A stretch of DNA of 64,000 bases from Phellopilus nigrolimitatus (Eukaryota > Basidiomycota > Agaricomycetes > Hymenochaetales > Hymenochaetaceae): NCBI GenBank assembly GCA_021029095.1, contig JAJOHG010000001.1, positions 2,418,001-2,482,000 on the forward strand, read 5' to 3'. Made by a program: the position numbers and the translations under genes. Below, in pieces: positions 53,287-64,000 of the stretch (within the stretch, counting starts at the first letter, position 1; every line of letters starts with the position of its first letter). Under the pieces are notes generated by a model, which saw only the letters and a list, made by a program, of their open reading frames with translations, did not search any database and was not told the origin of the DNA.

Positions 53287-54754
53287 GGCGAAAACGAAAC
53301 GAAGGGAGGAATGCGGAGAAAGAAGAGAAGTTCGTCCCGGGGCGAAGAGCTCGTTCCGTTGCTTATATACGACGAGCGCGTCGGCGGATCCAAGCTTTCA
53401 AAGGAGCACGTTCTGGAGCGAAATTAATTTCGCGATTCTTTACGCAGAAGACGTATATCCTTTACGTTTCTATGCAAACCCGAAAAAGGTATCCGCTCAA
53501 AGGCTGCGCACAAAGGCGAATGGCGGCGCATTCGACATCCTCACTGTCATGAGGTATTCAATTGGGGGTCCGATCTCCTGCGCACGCATTGACGAGCCGG
53601 AGGCGTCAGGATCTGCGCAATAGAGTCGCCCCAAATTCACGGCCAAAGTACTCGATCATTAAAAAAACGTGTTCAGGAAGCTGTAAACAATAGGACATGA
53701 ATGGCACGAAAGAGTGGAAAGTCTGCTCGACGCGCAGGGATTCGCGGGACCATACACGACAAACTGGAGACGCACGATAGCAGTTAAATACCCAGTATTT
53801 CGATAACTTTTAGATATCGTCTAGACAGTACAGACAAGCCGCAGATAGACGCTGCAGGCGCTGATTCCCAAGGATAACAGAAGTTCATGGTAGTCTCGAG
53901 GTTATGGCGAGGATTGCCCGACACGAGGCAGGACCAGGGAGGCTCATCCAGAGAGATGAAAAAAGCCTATCTCCTTCGTATCCCCGGGAAGAAATGTTTG
54001 CCAGAATCGAGCGACATAGCTTGAAAGTTTATGAGACCAGGTCCCAGCGGAAAGCCTCAATCTTCATCGAAGGAAAGTCAGTCACATCCAACGACGACTT
54101 CCTCAAGCGGATTAATTTGGGCGTAAACAGTGCCAAATAACACGGCTCGCGCAATGAAATTGTTGCCCTTGATACGAATGATTGGACGCCCAAATTATCG
54201 TGCAGCCACCATACAGAGCCGCAAAGGTAGGATTTTCTCCTAAATCTTTATTCTGAGAGCGAAAACGAGAAGGTCTTTCACAACGTACATGATCAAGGCT
54301 AACCTCTCCACGATCGAAGTGTGATGATGAAAAGCATCGATGTGAGTAAAACATCGTATGTTTAAGCACTGGGCCACTCACTTTTTGAATATCGTAGGCC
54401 CTATTTTGACTTCAAACCGTCTGGATGATGGTCGAAGAACAGATAGAAAGTCGGTCCATTTGGGGATTTCATTTTTGGATTTCTGTGGGCGTATGTTGCA
54501 CTGTTTGTGTCAGTGGACCCTTTTTCTTCATCCGGCATCTGCCGGCGTGTCGGTTCCTACAGGTTACCACGTGTCAGTGGCTCGGACGCGCCGATCCTCG
54601 GCATTGACGGATTGACTCAATTGCTGGTGGGCGCACCTTGGTCTCGAGTCACATCACTACCGACGCGAAGCGGGCCCGCCATCTTAGCGCTCCCGACGCC
54701 CGACGTTGCCATATAAAGACACACGACACGCAACTCAACTTCTTCCTCATTAAC
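53287..54754. other. Divergent intergenic region
   Basis: This lies between the divergent HMG-box and PARP genes. A plus-strand frame at 53904-54140 (MARIARHEAGPGRLIQRDEK onward, 78 codons) is the only one of note, but it has no recognisable domain, no splice partner and no support beyond being open. The 3' part should be the PARP promoter; a TATA-like ATATAAAG lies at about 54710-54717. Confidence 0.4.
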
Positions 54755-57700
54755 ATGCCTCCCAGACGTACTTCTCGTAAGACTGTAGATGTCGCTGCAG
54801 ACCCAGTCACTGTGCCTGACACGGCAACGACCAAGGTTGCTCCAAGGCGTTCTTCTCGTAAAACTACATCAACTGCTCCTGACGCCAGTGCGACCGACGC
54901 CGCTCCAGCAACAAGCGCGACAGTAGGCGCATCTAATGCACCTGATTCAAAAGCTAAGGCACCAAAGTCCAAATCGAAGCGCGCTCGTTCAAACAGTGAC
55001 GATGAAGCCGACAAACCAACGTCGAAGAAGGCCAAGAAAGTGGCAGACGACAATTCTCAGGTCACGGATACGTCGAAAATGGTGAATTGGCACCTATAAT
55101 CCGGTATTGCTTCAATGATGCTTACACCCGACTTCGACAGGTTACCGTGCTGAAGCGCGGTGCTGCACCTGTCGACCCGATTTCTCCCTATGTCGGTAAG
55201 TGGTGTTGGGGCCTCGATAGTTACTGGCTCCTACACATTGTCTGACGTGTTCGGCTCAGATACCCATCAAGTATACGTGTCTCCTGGTGGAGAAGTTTGG
55301 GACGCCATGCTCAACCAGACCAATATCGGAAAGAACGCGAACAAGTACGTCTTCAACTGAAAACCACCGAGAACCGTACTTACCCTAATGGTTCAACTAT
55401 AGGTTTTATGTTTTACAGCTTCTCCATCCTGTCAACAATACGAACGCATGCACGCTCTTTGTCCGTTGGGGGAGGACGGGAGAAAATGGGACGCATCAAT
55501 CAAAGGTGTGATTTACTGCCATTGTTTCCTTGGCAGCTTGGAAGCTAACTTCAATCCAGGGACCTTGGGCCCCGGCCCAAGCCATTAACGAGTTCAAAAA
55601 ACAGTTTAAGTCCAAGACGGCCACAGCCTGGGAAGACAAGAAAGGAATGGCCGCCAAACCAGGTTCGTTCTTTGTAGCCCGACTCCATTTTCTACCTATT
55701 AAAGCGACGTTTATCTAAGGAAAATACACTTGGCTCGGTAAATCATGCTTTCGAATCTATTTAAAAGTATGCACTCCTGAACAATGAGCAGAGCGCGACT
55801 TTGAGTCTGTAGAAAAGGAAGACAAAGACGAGGGCCCGTCTAAAGGAAAGGGAAAGGGCAATGTAAAGCCAGTGTCCGAGAAGATCCCTGAGTCGACCCT
55901 GGCCGCTGAAGTTCAGGTCAGCTATCCTCAATGCTTGCGAGTGTCCTCCATTGAAAATGTATGAGCTATTTTCAGAACCTCTGCAGGATCATCTTCAATA
56001 CTGGGTACGTGCGGATCCTATTGTACACAATCATCTCACCTAACTTTTGCGCAGATTCATGGAGGCAGTTATGTCATCCTTAAACTACGATGCCAATAAA
56101 CTTCCTTTAGGTTTGTTATACTATAAATTACATGATTGATGAACTCATACTTTTTTCAGGAAAATTATCGAAAGCTACTGTCCTGAAAGGGTTTGCTGCT
56201 CTCAAGGTTGGTGACTGGTATAGGTTTTGGGTCGTTGACTTACCAACATCTTTAGTCTCTTTCTGAAGTCATCGAGGATCCTGTAAAGGCTGCTCAGTAC
56301 GGCGGGATGTTGAACGCATGTTCGGAGTTTAGTGGCCAGTACTATTCGTCAGTCCCAATGTCAAGTTCTCAGTCATATATTTTTATATTGACGAATGTGC
56401 ATTGACGTAGTATTATCCCCCATGTTTTTGGACGGAACAAACCCATAGTTATATGCAGCATGCCGCAGCTCAAGAAAGTACGGATTCTAATCCTAGTTGT
56501 GTTGCACACGATTTTAAGCTCTCTTTTAGGAACTGGAGCTCGTCGACACGTTGGGCGACATGGTCTGTTTTTCCTTGTCATACAACAGTCGACTTCAATT
56601 TTGATTCTCTTGCATCTCAACACAGGAGATCGCACAGAAACTCATTAGTGAAAAAGTCGACAGTGACGAAAGTGGGCAGCCGCTCAACCCGCTCGATGCG
56701 CACTTCCGGTCCTTGTCACTGGAGTCCATGGTCCCTGTCGCAACGAACAGCAGAGAGTTCACATCGCTCGCGACATACGCAAAGGACACGCACGGCGCGT
56801 CGCACGCCCACTATACGGTCACTCTGGAGACAGCATTTAGGGTCAGGAGGAAGTTTGAAGATGAGAACTGGTCAAAAGCTGGTTTCGACAACATAGGAGA
56901 CGGCCAACGTCTTCTTTTGTGGCACGGCTCACGCTCTACGAATTTTGCTGGTAAGTCACGGAAGCTGCTTTTTCTGTCGCGGCCGTCCTCACTTTGTGCG
57001 CAAACCCAGGTATCTTGAGCCAGGGCTTGCGCATTGCCCCTCCCGAAGGTATGTTGGTTTATCATAACTGCAATTCATCTCTAACTCTGGATACCGTCAC
57101 GCTTTAGCTCCGGTCAATGGTGTGTTTTACCTGTTTCTCACAGAAGGAGATGTTCATCTTAAGGGACATTCAAGGTTATATGTTCGGAAAGGGTGTCTAT
57201 TTCGCCGACGTAAGTCATTCCATATCTGTATTCCGCACCTTACATAGCTCATGTATTTGGTTTCGCAGATGATGTCAAAGGTAAATCCGGACATTGTTTT
57301 CAAAAATTTGTATTCTCAATGACTATTGACTCCTGAAGTCGTACAACTATTGCTACCCGAGGTGAGGATCCCTTCGCTACGAACGCAGTGCTTATTTTAA
57401 TCACCCCCTTAGTTCGAGTGGGAACATGGGTATCCTTCTCTTATGCGATGTTGTCGCTAAGCCCTGTCTCGAGCTGAATAACGCTAGCTGCACCGCTGAC
57501 CAAGAGTGCAAGACTGCCGGAAAATTGTTCGTACCATCACCTGCATCTTACAGGCTCCTTACTGACGCTGCGACCATGCACAGAGCAACGAAAGGCATAG
57601 GCCGCACGCAGCCCGTGGACTGGCAGGACGCCGGCTCAGCGCTGGACAACGATGAGCTCAAAGGATGCCTTATGCCGAAGGGTGCGGCGAAGGACGTCAA

Positions 57701-57847
57701 CCCGCCTGGTGCATATCTGATGTACAATGAGGTGTGTGGAATCATTTTGACACTCGCGCATTAGATGCTCACGTGCTCTGGCAGTACATCGTGTACAACA
57801 CAGCGCAGATTCGCGTCAAGTACTTGTTAATGGTTAGGATGAAATAG
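54755..57847 (+). CDS. Poly(ADP-ribose) polymerase with WGR, regulatory and catalytic domains
   Basis: There are 22 exons. The first is 54755-55081, then 55141-55195, 55221-55344, 55403-55505 and 55560-55662, a middle run with short exons, then 56626-56950, 57413-57526, 57584-57731 and 57785-57847. Exons 57108-57119 and 57269-57280 are 12 nt each. The N-terminus is a basic tail (RTSRK, RSSRK, KKAKK) without zinc fingers or BRCT. The WGR domain includes ACTLFVRWGRTGENGTHQSK, and the helical regulatory domain ends near QKLISEK. The catalytic domain shows LLLWHGSRSTNF, GYMFGKGVYFADMMSKSYNY and AYLMYNEYIVYNTAQIRVKY. The His-Tyr-Glu triad is complete, so polymerase activity is expected. The role is DNA-break signalling in the nucleus, known from the family. 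Confidence 0.95.
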
Positions 57848-58076
57848 GCAATTCCGTATGTGAGAGCGTCCGCCGATTCCCACAGGCTAAGTCGACACAT
57901 CCAACATTCTATATCTAGCGTGAAGGCAAAGCATTTGAACCGGAGCTCGGACACAGTTAACGTAGTTGGGCATTGGATAAGCTAGTTGTACACTACACGA
58001 CATTGCTAGGTATGATAAATTACATCGGATGCTAGTGGATGAAGTACGCGAAATGAGAGAAAACGATGACCAATGG

Positions 58077-59963
58077 TCAGTCTGTCCGTAAACGCTTTCC
58101 GCGTCGGTCACGCTCGTCTTCCAGCGAACGTTCCCTGGAATGTCGTCGGAACCCATCAGGATAGTCACCTCCTCTGCGGCGTGGTGGCGAACGAGAACGA
58201 GAATCACGCGAGTATTTCCTATCGTCTTGGTCTCGGCTTCTGTGATTGCGGTCACTGGGACGCTTGCCGGATTCGCCATTTACTCTGTTTTTATTTATTC
58301 TTCGATCTCCGGCGTCAGAATCCTGGCGTTCTGAATATGGGTCTTTTCCGTTGTGGCCTCTTCGCCTCGGAGGACTGCGGTCGGTGCGATCTCTGTCTTT
58401 CCACGAGCCATGAGCGCGTTCTTGACCGTTCTCACGACCCCAGGACCGCGTCGGATGGGACCCGTTAGCATTGTTAGCACCTGTGCCTGGAGGACCAGTG
58501 TTGTTTGGACAGTCTGGTATACATTCAGATGACTTTCTTTCATTGTCTGCTCAAAAGAGAAGCACGCCTCACCTTTCTTCAAATGCGGTCCACCACAGTT
58601 GAAGCACCCTCCGCCAGGGTCTCCAAACTTCCCCGCACCTGGCTTTCCTGGTTTCAAACCCGCACCACCAAACCCTCCGTTGCCAGCGGTTGTGTCTTGA
58701 TCGACCAAGTGCGTGTACTTCGTGCGGCTGCGCTTGCCAAAGTCGCGCACTTGCATCACTTTCGGAAGTAGCGACACATCCACGACGCTATCCGTGGCAG
58801 CGGTGTAATCATGCTTCTTTAGAATTTCTGCATCTTGGTGGAATGCACCCTTGTGCCAGTACTTTTGGAGGAACTGCTGCGTGCCCTTAGGTTTAGCATC
58901 GCGCAGACCCTGTGCATGCGCGAGGTCCTCTTCGAGGCGCTGGGCTTCGGGCAGGGCCCGCCGCCGCTCGATCTCTTCACGCTCTTCATCACGCGCGGCC
59001 TGGGCTTCTTTGTCGCGTTTAATGCGACTGAGCTCACGCAGGCGCCAGGCCTCAAAGTCACCGTCGGGGTCTAGCCCGTCCGTGTCGTCAATGTCCGGGG
59101 TTTCCTTTTCTTTTTCCTCTGTGTAATTAACGTGTTAACATTCCGAAAAGCAGACAACCAGAATAAATCGTACTTTCTGCGAGCTCGCGCCTTATGCTTT
59201 CAGCAACCATGTCATGACTCTGCTTACGCCGTTCCTCCTCTTCTAACCTTCTTCGTTCAAGAGCTTCCTCGGTATCCTGTGTCTCTTTTTCGCGTTCTTG
59301 AACAGTGACTCGGCCACGTCTACAAAACGATTTAGCACTTCAGAATTGCGACGTCTATTGTGGCTCTGGCTCACTTCGGTATAAAAACAGGTCTGAACAT
59401 AGGTTTCGGTGGTTCTTCTTCTGAGTCTGATTCATATTCACTAGACTGCAGCAGATTGGACTGAGCGGTCAATCAATGTTTCAATTAATCCATACCTCGT
59501 CCGTTTCAGCACCAGTTCGAGGAGCAGATGGCTTTTCTTCTTCCTCTTCTTCCTCTTCCTCCTCTTCTTCTTCCTCTTCTGAGCGAACCAATATTCAAAC
59601 AAATCCGGGTAACAGTAGACAGATGGGCGCACCTTCCACCGCAGTCCTCCCAGACTCTTCCCTTCCTGCTACAATAACCTTCCCCCCTCTAATATCTACG
59701 TCCCTCAGCGCAATATTCATCTTGCCTCCAGGAGCCTTCGAAGCCATGCGGATGGGCCGCCCTTCCTCGTCTTCCTCCTCCTCGCCTTCGACGGCCCCTA
59801 GTGGCACATCTCCCTCCTCCGCTTCTTGCTCACCGCCTTCGACTAGCTCGTCTTCCTCCTCAGAGTCGGAGAGCTCTGCAACGCCCTTCGGCGCCTTGCC
59901 GCGCCAGTATCGCGCTGCAGGCCTAGCCATACGCGGCGCCTGTTTTCGTGGTGCCGTTGACAT
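58077..59963 (-). CDS. MFAP1-type spliceosomal protein with CCHC knuckle and RS tail
   Basis: Exons: 59963-59633, 59578-59496, 59446-59375, 59319-59174, 59118-58573, 58513-58077. The MFAP1 part is clear: SSEYESDSEEEPPKPMFRPV, FIPKRGRVTVQEREKETQD, WRLRELSRIKRDKEAQAARD, FLQKYWHKGAFHQDAEILKK and PKVMQVRDFGKRSRTKYTHL, then VDQDTT. MFAP1 belongs to the spliceosome (B complex, near Prp38). After VDQDTT the animal protein soon ends; here a Gly-rich linker leads to CFNCGGPHLKKDC, a C-x2-C-x4-H-x4-C knuckle formed across an intron, and then an Arg/Ser/Asp-rich tail (SPPRRRG, SRSRSPPRRR). The N-terminus is acidic with a long Glu run. Its divergent neighbour is UMP1. Confidence 0.9.
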
Positions 59964-60160
59964 GGCTACTAGTGGTATAAATTGAACGCTGCGATGAGTT
60001 GAGAGTGCACAACTAGAAAAGTTGTAACAACCAAGCCTGGCACGCTTCAATGCATGGTGTTACTGTCACAAACGTGTCACAGCGTGAATAGCGACGCGTC
60101 ATTTGAGCTTGCTGCTTGCGTTCTACCGCTCACGTCCTCAAACTTCATTCTTCCACGCTC

Positions 60161-60835
60161 ATGGTGGGTACGGTGCTGCAAACTGGAGGATTGAATTAAA
60201 TTGTTCTTTTTCCAGTCGTCTCTTCGTCTTGTACCCAGCTCTTCCGACAAGACTGCGTCGGTCCAGGATACCTCGAATAGCCTCGGCCTCCATGACGCCC
60301 TTCAATACGGACCCCGTAGCCTGGCGACTGAGGCGCGCGCACAGAGTCAGCTCAAACAGAGATTGGACAATGTACGTCCTGCGCTTCTTGCTTTGCGTCA
60401 ATAAGCGTGTTGATAAATGGTCATGTACATGTCAGTGGGAGGAGACGCAAGATGACTTGAAGCTCAACATTCAGCGCGACCTCTATGGTTTACATGCACC
60501 CGTACGGCTCATGATGGAGCGCAAGATTGTCTCTACGGTAGGCGTTCTGTCTAGCACCATCACAGCCTTCTCTGCGCATGCTTGATAGGTATAATTTGTT
60601 TATGTCTTGCGATTGTAGAACATGCATATGCCTGCGCTCCCGCGCTCGAACATCCACCTTGATATTCTCATGGGAAGAGACGAGTCTCTGGACATTGCCG
60701 ACATCTTCGGTGGTATGTGTCAATGTTTTTTTGGTATGCGCGTGCCTTCACTTAATCTGTGCGGTTTCTTTAGAAACGGAGGTTGCGCCACCGATGGACA
60801 TCCACGGTCAAATGGAGCGCAAACTGCGCATGTAA
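60161..60835 (+). CDS. UMP1: Proteasome maturation factor Ump1 (POMP)
   Basis: Exons: 60161-60163, 60216-60371, 60436-60537, 60619-60712, 60774-60835. The first coding exon is just the ATG, followed by a 52 nt intron; the next exon opens SSLRLVPSSSDKTASVQDT. Further blocks are LGLHDALQYGPRSLATEARA, LKLNIQRDLYGLHAPVRLMM, ERKIVSTNMHMPALPRSNIH, LDILMGRDESLDIADIFG and the end IHGQMERKLRM. This is the full Ump1/POMP pattern. The protein helps assemble 20S proteasome half-particles and is degraded as first substrate. No better start exists, since the frame upstream of the second exon is closed. Confidence 0.94.
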
Positions 60836-61059
60836 TGCTATCTTCTTATCGTCCTTTGTATTCTTTGCTACGACACTTCCAGATATCAATCCAACATGCA
60901 TTATCGAGACTGTCTTCCGGAGACGAGCCTTTTGAGGGCGAGTCATCTTTACTTAGCCTAAATGTGCTAGAGCAATAAGGATGGTCGCTAAGAGGAAACT
61001 TGTGAACTGACATTACACGTACAATACAAGAAATAAATAGTAGCTCATATAACGCTAGT
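60836..61059. other. Convergent intergenic region
   Basis: These 224 bp lie between the stop codons of UMP1 and POL12. Nothing is recognised beyond the likely 3' ends of both genes. Confidence 0.5.
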
Positions 61060-63342
61060 TTATACCTTAGCGATTTCACATCTCATCCTACTCTTCAACT
61101 CAGTCCGAGGCGTATCAGGTACCGAGATCGTCGCATACGTCCCCTTCGTAAGAGATGATGGGTTTACAGCCCAAGTCGCGTCGACCAACTATACGTGACG
61201 ATGGGAAAGTGAGTCAGCACGTTATTCATTGGCATAATCTATAATATGTAAAACTGAGGAAGACTGGCGTACCTTGTTGAACTGCTTATATTTACTGGGC
61301 AGGATGAGCACATCAGGTGCATACTCCTCCGCGTTTGGATCCAGTCGTAATCCTTCCGAGTGTGTGATGTCAAGGTTGACGTCGGCAGCAAAGTCTGCGG
61401 GTACGGGGAAGAGAGGGTAGAAACTATAAGGTGATAAATGAGATCGATGAGTTCCAAAAGGTTCCGATTTTCAGATTGAAAACAGATTCGTGCCTCCGCT
61501 GCTGAAGAAGATGCCTGCACGTATTCGTAAAAGGGTCAGTCCCCGAAGACTCTGGGGATACAGGAGGAACTGGGTCGACCTCCTGCCCGCGCTGCATATA
61601 TTCCTGACTGCGCAGATGTAGAAGGACGTCCACGGAGGTGCTCGCGAAGATGACATCGTTTATGGAGAAACGGCACGGGTTTGGGATCATTTTTATTCGC
61701 TACCAGGTGCGAGTCAGTATGGTGAACATTTCATGAAAATAACATTTTGAATTGCATCAAAAGGAAAATAGAGAAACAGCCGTACCGGGTCAGCCAGGAA
61801 AGGATTCTCGAGCTCGCATTGAGGATATACCGGATGATCGCTCAGAATGTCACGTATGCTGGGTTCTAAGAGAATCAAACTGTCTAGCGAGATTTTAAGG
61901 AAAGATCTCAGAGACGCGATTAAGCGTTCCTTGAATAATTCCGTTGGTGTCTGCTCGAGATCCCCGGTCTTCACGATTGGGTGAGAGCTATCTATGAAGG
62001 GACCTAGCTAAGGAACGAAGAAAAAAAATTAGATTGACATTTTCATAAATTTTACTTAAGCATTAACTTACAAGGAGCAATACAGAGGGTCGAGATTCCG
62101 ACATTTTATCCATGAGCAGACCGAAATGTTTGTAGTCAAGGTCTGCGTCCACCGAATACGGGCCGCAAGCCACTACCATCGTAAACGCTTTATGGCTAGC
62201 CGGCTCAGATGACACTGTCAGAGGAGGAAGCTGAACAACAATGGCTACATTCAGCTTCGCGTAAAATGAATGTATTCCGATGAGCTCACACCAAGGATCT
62301 CATCCACAACGAATAGCTCCCCGCCTCCGTTCTTACCCCTGAGTGCAACTATTGCACCATGGAATAAGCCCAACCCACCAGCACCTTGCGCTGTTCCACG
62401 TAATTTTAAGCTCGGGCTGAAACGCAGCGCGACTCGAGCACCCGATCCCATCATGCGAGATGACTCTAAAAATATGGAGCCTTCAGCGAGCTTTGAGGAT
62501 GAGCTTGACGAGGCCTCAGCGTCGTTACAGATGCGGCCGACTGCAACGATTTCTTCCTGCCGGCACACGAAGTGATCTATGAGATTCCTCGGAGCAAGAT
62601 AGCTGGAATAGGAAACGGACCTCGGACGTGGAGCATGGGTCTCCAAGTTCCTCAATGTTGTAATGGTCCCGTATGAGCTCTCCAAACTCGTCTATACGTT
62701 CATCAAGGACTGTATTAACCATTAGCGACTGTCGAGAGCCGAATCTTGATGAACATACTTTCACTTCTCTCGGAGATTTTCTCATACATATAACGATCTA
62801 TGCCGCCTAATTTTAGTCATGTAGTACGACAGGGAACGATATGCTTACATTTTCGCTTTTTCTTATCGTCCGTCGGCCCTTTGAATGAAACCCTCGGCGC
62901 AGCCATCTTCGCTCCGGAGCGCGAGGATGTTCCACCGCTCACCACATTTGAGCCTCTCGAAGCACTGTGATGATTTCTGCGCATCATCCCAGCCAGCATT
63001 TCGCTGCGCTTCTGCTGGGCATGTTGTTCCTTGACGCGCTTCTTGCTTAGTTCATTGACGAGCTCTTTCTTGATGTCCTCCGCGGCGGCAAGCGTGAACG
63101 GTACAATTTGTGATCCTCGCACTGCATCCACGCTACTAAATTTCTTCGCCTCCCATTTGTAAAAAAAATCTGTCCCAGAGATGTTGTAGTTCTGACAGAT
63201 GCTGATAGCTGGGACGTGGAGCCGACTTAGGCGGTTGGCTGATACAGATGTAAGAGGACGTACATTCTAACAAGAGCTTCTCGTTATCCTGAATCTCTGG
63301 AATATTGCTTATGAGTTGGTCGCGTATAACTGTCGCGGACAT
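61060..63342 (-). CDS. POL12: DNA polymerase alpha subunit B
   Basis: Exons: 63342-63264, 63208-62849, 62806-62759, 62709-62621, 62556-62290, 62230-62072, 62007-61786, 61699-61494, 61423-61273, 61188-61060. The chain has NYNISGTDFFYKWEAKKF, YMYEKISERSE, LDERIDEFGELIRDHYNI, EEIVAVGRICNDAEAS, ESSRMMGSGARVALRF and GGLGLFHGAIVALRGKNGGG. It continues with the phosphoesterase-like part: VVACGPYSVDADLDYKHFGL, SVLLLLGPFIDSSHPIV and RIKMIPNPCRFSINDVIFAS. It ends with LPSKYKQFNKLVDATWAVNP. This is the B subunit that tethers primase-polymerase alpha to the replisome. The intron after 61494 would need a GC donor (AG/GCACGA), which is the one weak junction. Confidence 0.95.
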
Positions 63343-63595
63343 TTTTGACTGTGTGTTGCACTCGATGAAAGATTAAGATGAACTCAAGGCGCGTCCGACG
63401 CGACTGGTGATGCATAGCCACAGGCTGAACGTGACACGTGACGACGCGCTATTGACTTGTCTTGCTGCGACGCAGTTGCGTTTCTACTAACTCGTCCGCT
63501 GCTATCTTTTTCTTTTGCTCATCTCTGCCTTTTTATCTACCTGGAAAGCAAAGGAAGACAAGACTCTTAAGACAGCTGTGATATCTCTGCGCGAC
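63343..63595. promoter_or_regulatory. POL12/NIC96 divergent promoter with two ACGCG cores
   Basis: ACGCG occurs at 63398-63402 and 63444-63448. This is the core of the MluI cell-cycle box bound by MBF, which times replication genes such as POL12 to G1/S in yeasts (established knowledge). Activity here is inference. An E-box-like CACGTG lies at about 63435-63440. Confidence 0.4.
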
Positions 63596-64000
63596 ATGGC
63601 CGATCTGTCTGCTCTCCTCGAGTCGTCTAAGGCTCTAACGGCACACTTAGCGCGTCGAGATCTCCCTACGGTCAATTTGTCTCTAGACCAGATTGAAGCA
63701 CAATCGCGCCGTCTTGTCTCGAGACAGCCTGGTACATCGTCAGACAACGATAGAGCGTACGTGATCTGCTGTCTCGTATGGCTATGTCGAACTTACTCTA
63801 GGTTTTGTTTAGTAATTATATACTCGCCCAGGCTCATGTGGACGCGCCCGCGTTAGCCAACTCTATTGCGCATCTCAATACATCAACAACGTTCTCGCCG
63901 CTCCAACCGCTCCATGACACGGACGTTACTGGTTACCTTCGGCATGCGCACGAGCAAAATCTCATTTCGACCATCGAGGAAGGGCGGCGCGAGACTCAAG
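63596..64000 (+). CDS. NIC96: Nucleoporin Nic96 (Nup93), 5' part only
   Basis: Exons: 63596-63756 and 63813 to the window edge. The protein starts MADLSALLESSKALTAHLAR, continues LDQIEAQSRRL and, after the intron, reads NYILAQAHVDAPALANSIAH, LNTSTTFSPLQPLHDTDVTG and YLRHAHEQNLISTIEEGRRE. This is the conserved N-terminus of fungal Nic96, an inner-ring scaffold of the nuclear pore that anchors the Nsp1 channel complex. The gene runs off the right edge, so the helical solenoid is not visible. Confidence 0.92.

Noticed and set aside
53904..54140. Small plus-strand gene between HMG-box and PARP
   Set aside because: It is only an open frame of 78 codons with no family, conserved motif or splicing support.

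Overview
The window is nuclear DNA from a filamentous basidiomycete, most likely an agaricomycete (inference). The signs are genes with many 50-65 nt GT-AG introns, very small exons, closely packed genes on both strands, and fungal families such as TOK potassium channels, NYN proteins, MATA-type HMG-box proteins and a PARP with WGR, regulatory and catalytic domains. I could run no searches. All exon models were spliced by eye from splice signals, reading frame and remembered family patterns, so individual boundaries may be off by a few bases. A few genes hold single-base frame breaks, one of them in ribosomal protein S29, so small assembly indels are likely in places.

Layout. 1-8.1 kb: 3' part of a STE20/FRAY-type kinase, the Rieske protein of complex III (RIP1, minus), and an AP-4 epsilon-like adaptin divergent from RIP1. 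8.9-15.1 kb: an accessory block with a tRNA-like sequence, an intron-containing tRNA-Lys(CTT), a 1.9 kb array of degenerate units many of which carry a 40 bp palindrome, two 420 bp foldback elements, and a 2.3 kb hAT-type element with 19 bp terminal inverted repeats and an 8 bp target duplication. That element carries decayed pieces of two host-type genes, an HMG-box regulator and a USP7/Ubp15-type deubiquitinase. 16-27 kb: an NYN protein with a possible LOTUS-like C-terminus, a small protein ending in a SUMO-interaction-like motif, a SprT-type metalloprotease, a low-complexity nuclear-type protein, and a UVRAG/Vps38 homologue. 28.5-37 kb: a Puf4-type RNA-binding protein, a TOK potassium channel with one frame break, and a truncated NYN paralogue.

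37-47 kb: mostly gene-poor spacer enclosing RPS29, a GC-rich protein resembling only the N-terminal half of a cullin, and a divergent BTB/POZ protein. The spacers on both sides share diverged duplicated segments linked to the NYN locus. 47-64 kb: a dense housekeeping block with a coiled-coil protein, TRAPP subunit Trs31, a cytosolic-type dihydroorotate dehydrogenase, an HMG-box protein, PARP, MFAP1 with an added CCHC knuckle and RS tail, the proteasome chaperone Ump1 (POMP), DNA polymerase alpha subunit B (POL12), and the 5' end of the nucleoporin gene NIC96.

There is no operon-like logic. Several pairs share short divergent promoters (RIP1/AP-4 epsilon, cullin-like/BTB, MFAP1/UMP1, POL12/NIC96). 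The least ordinary material is the gene-capturing hAT element and the palindrome array.
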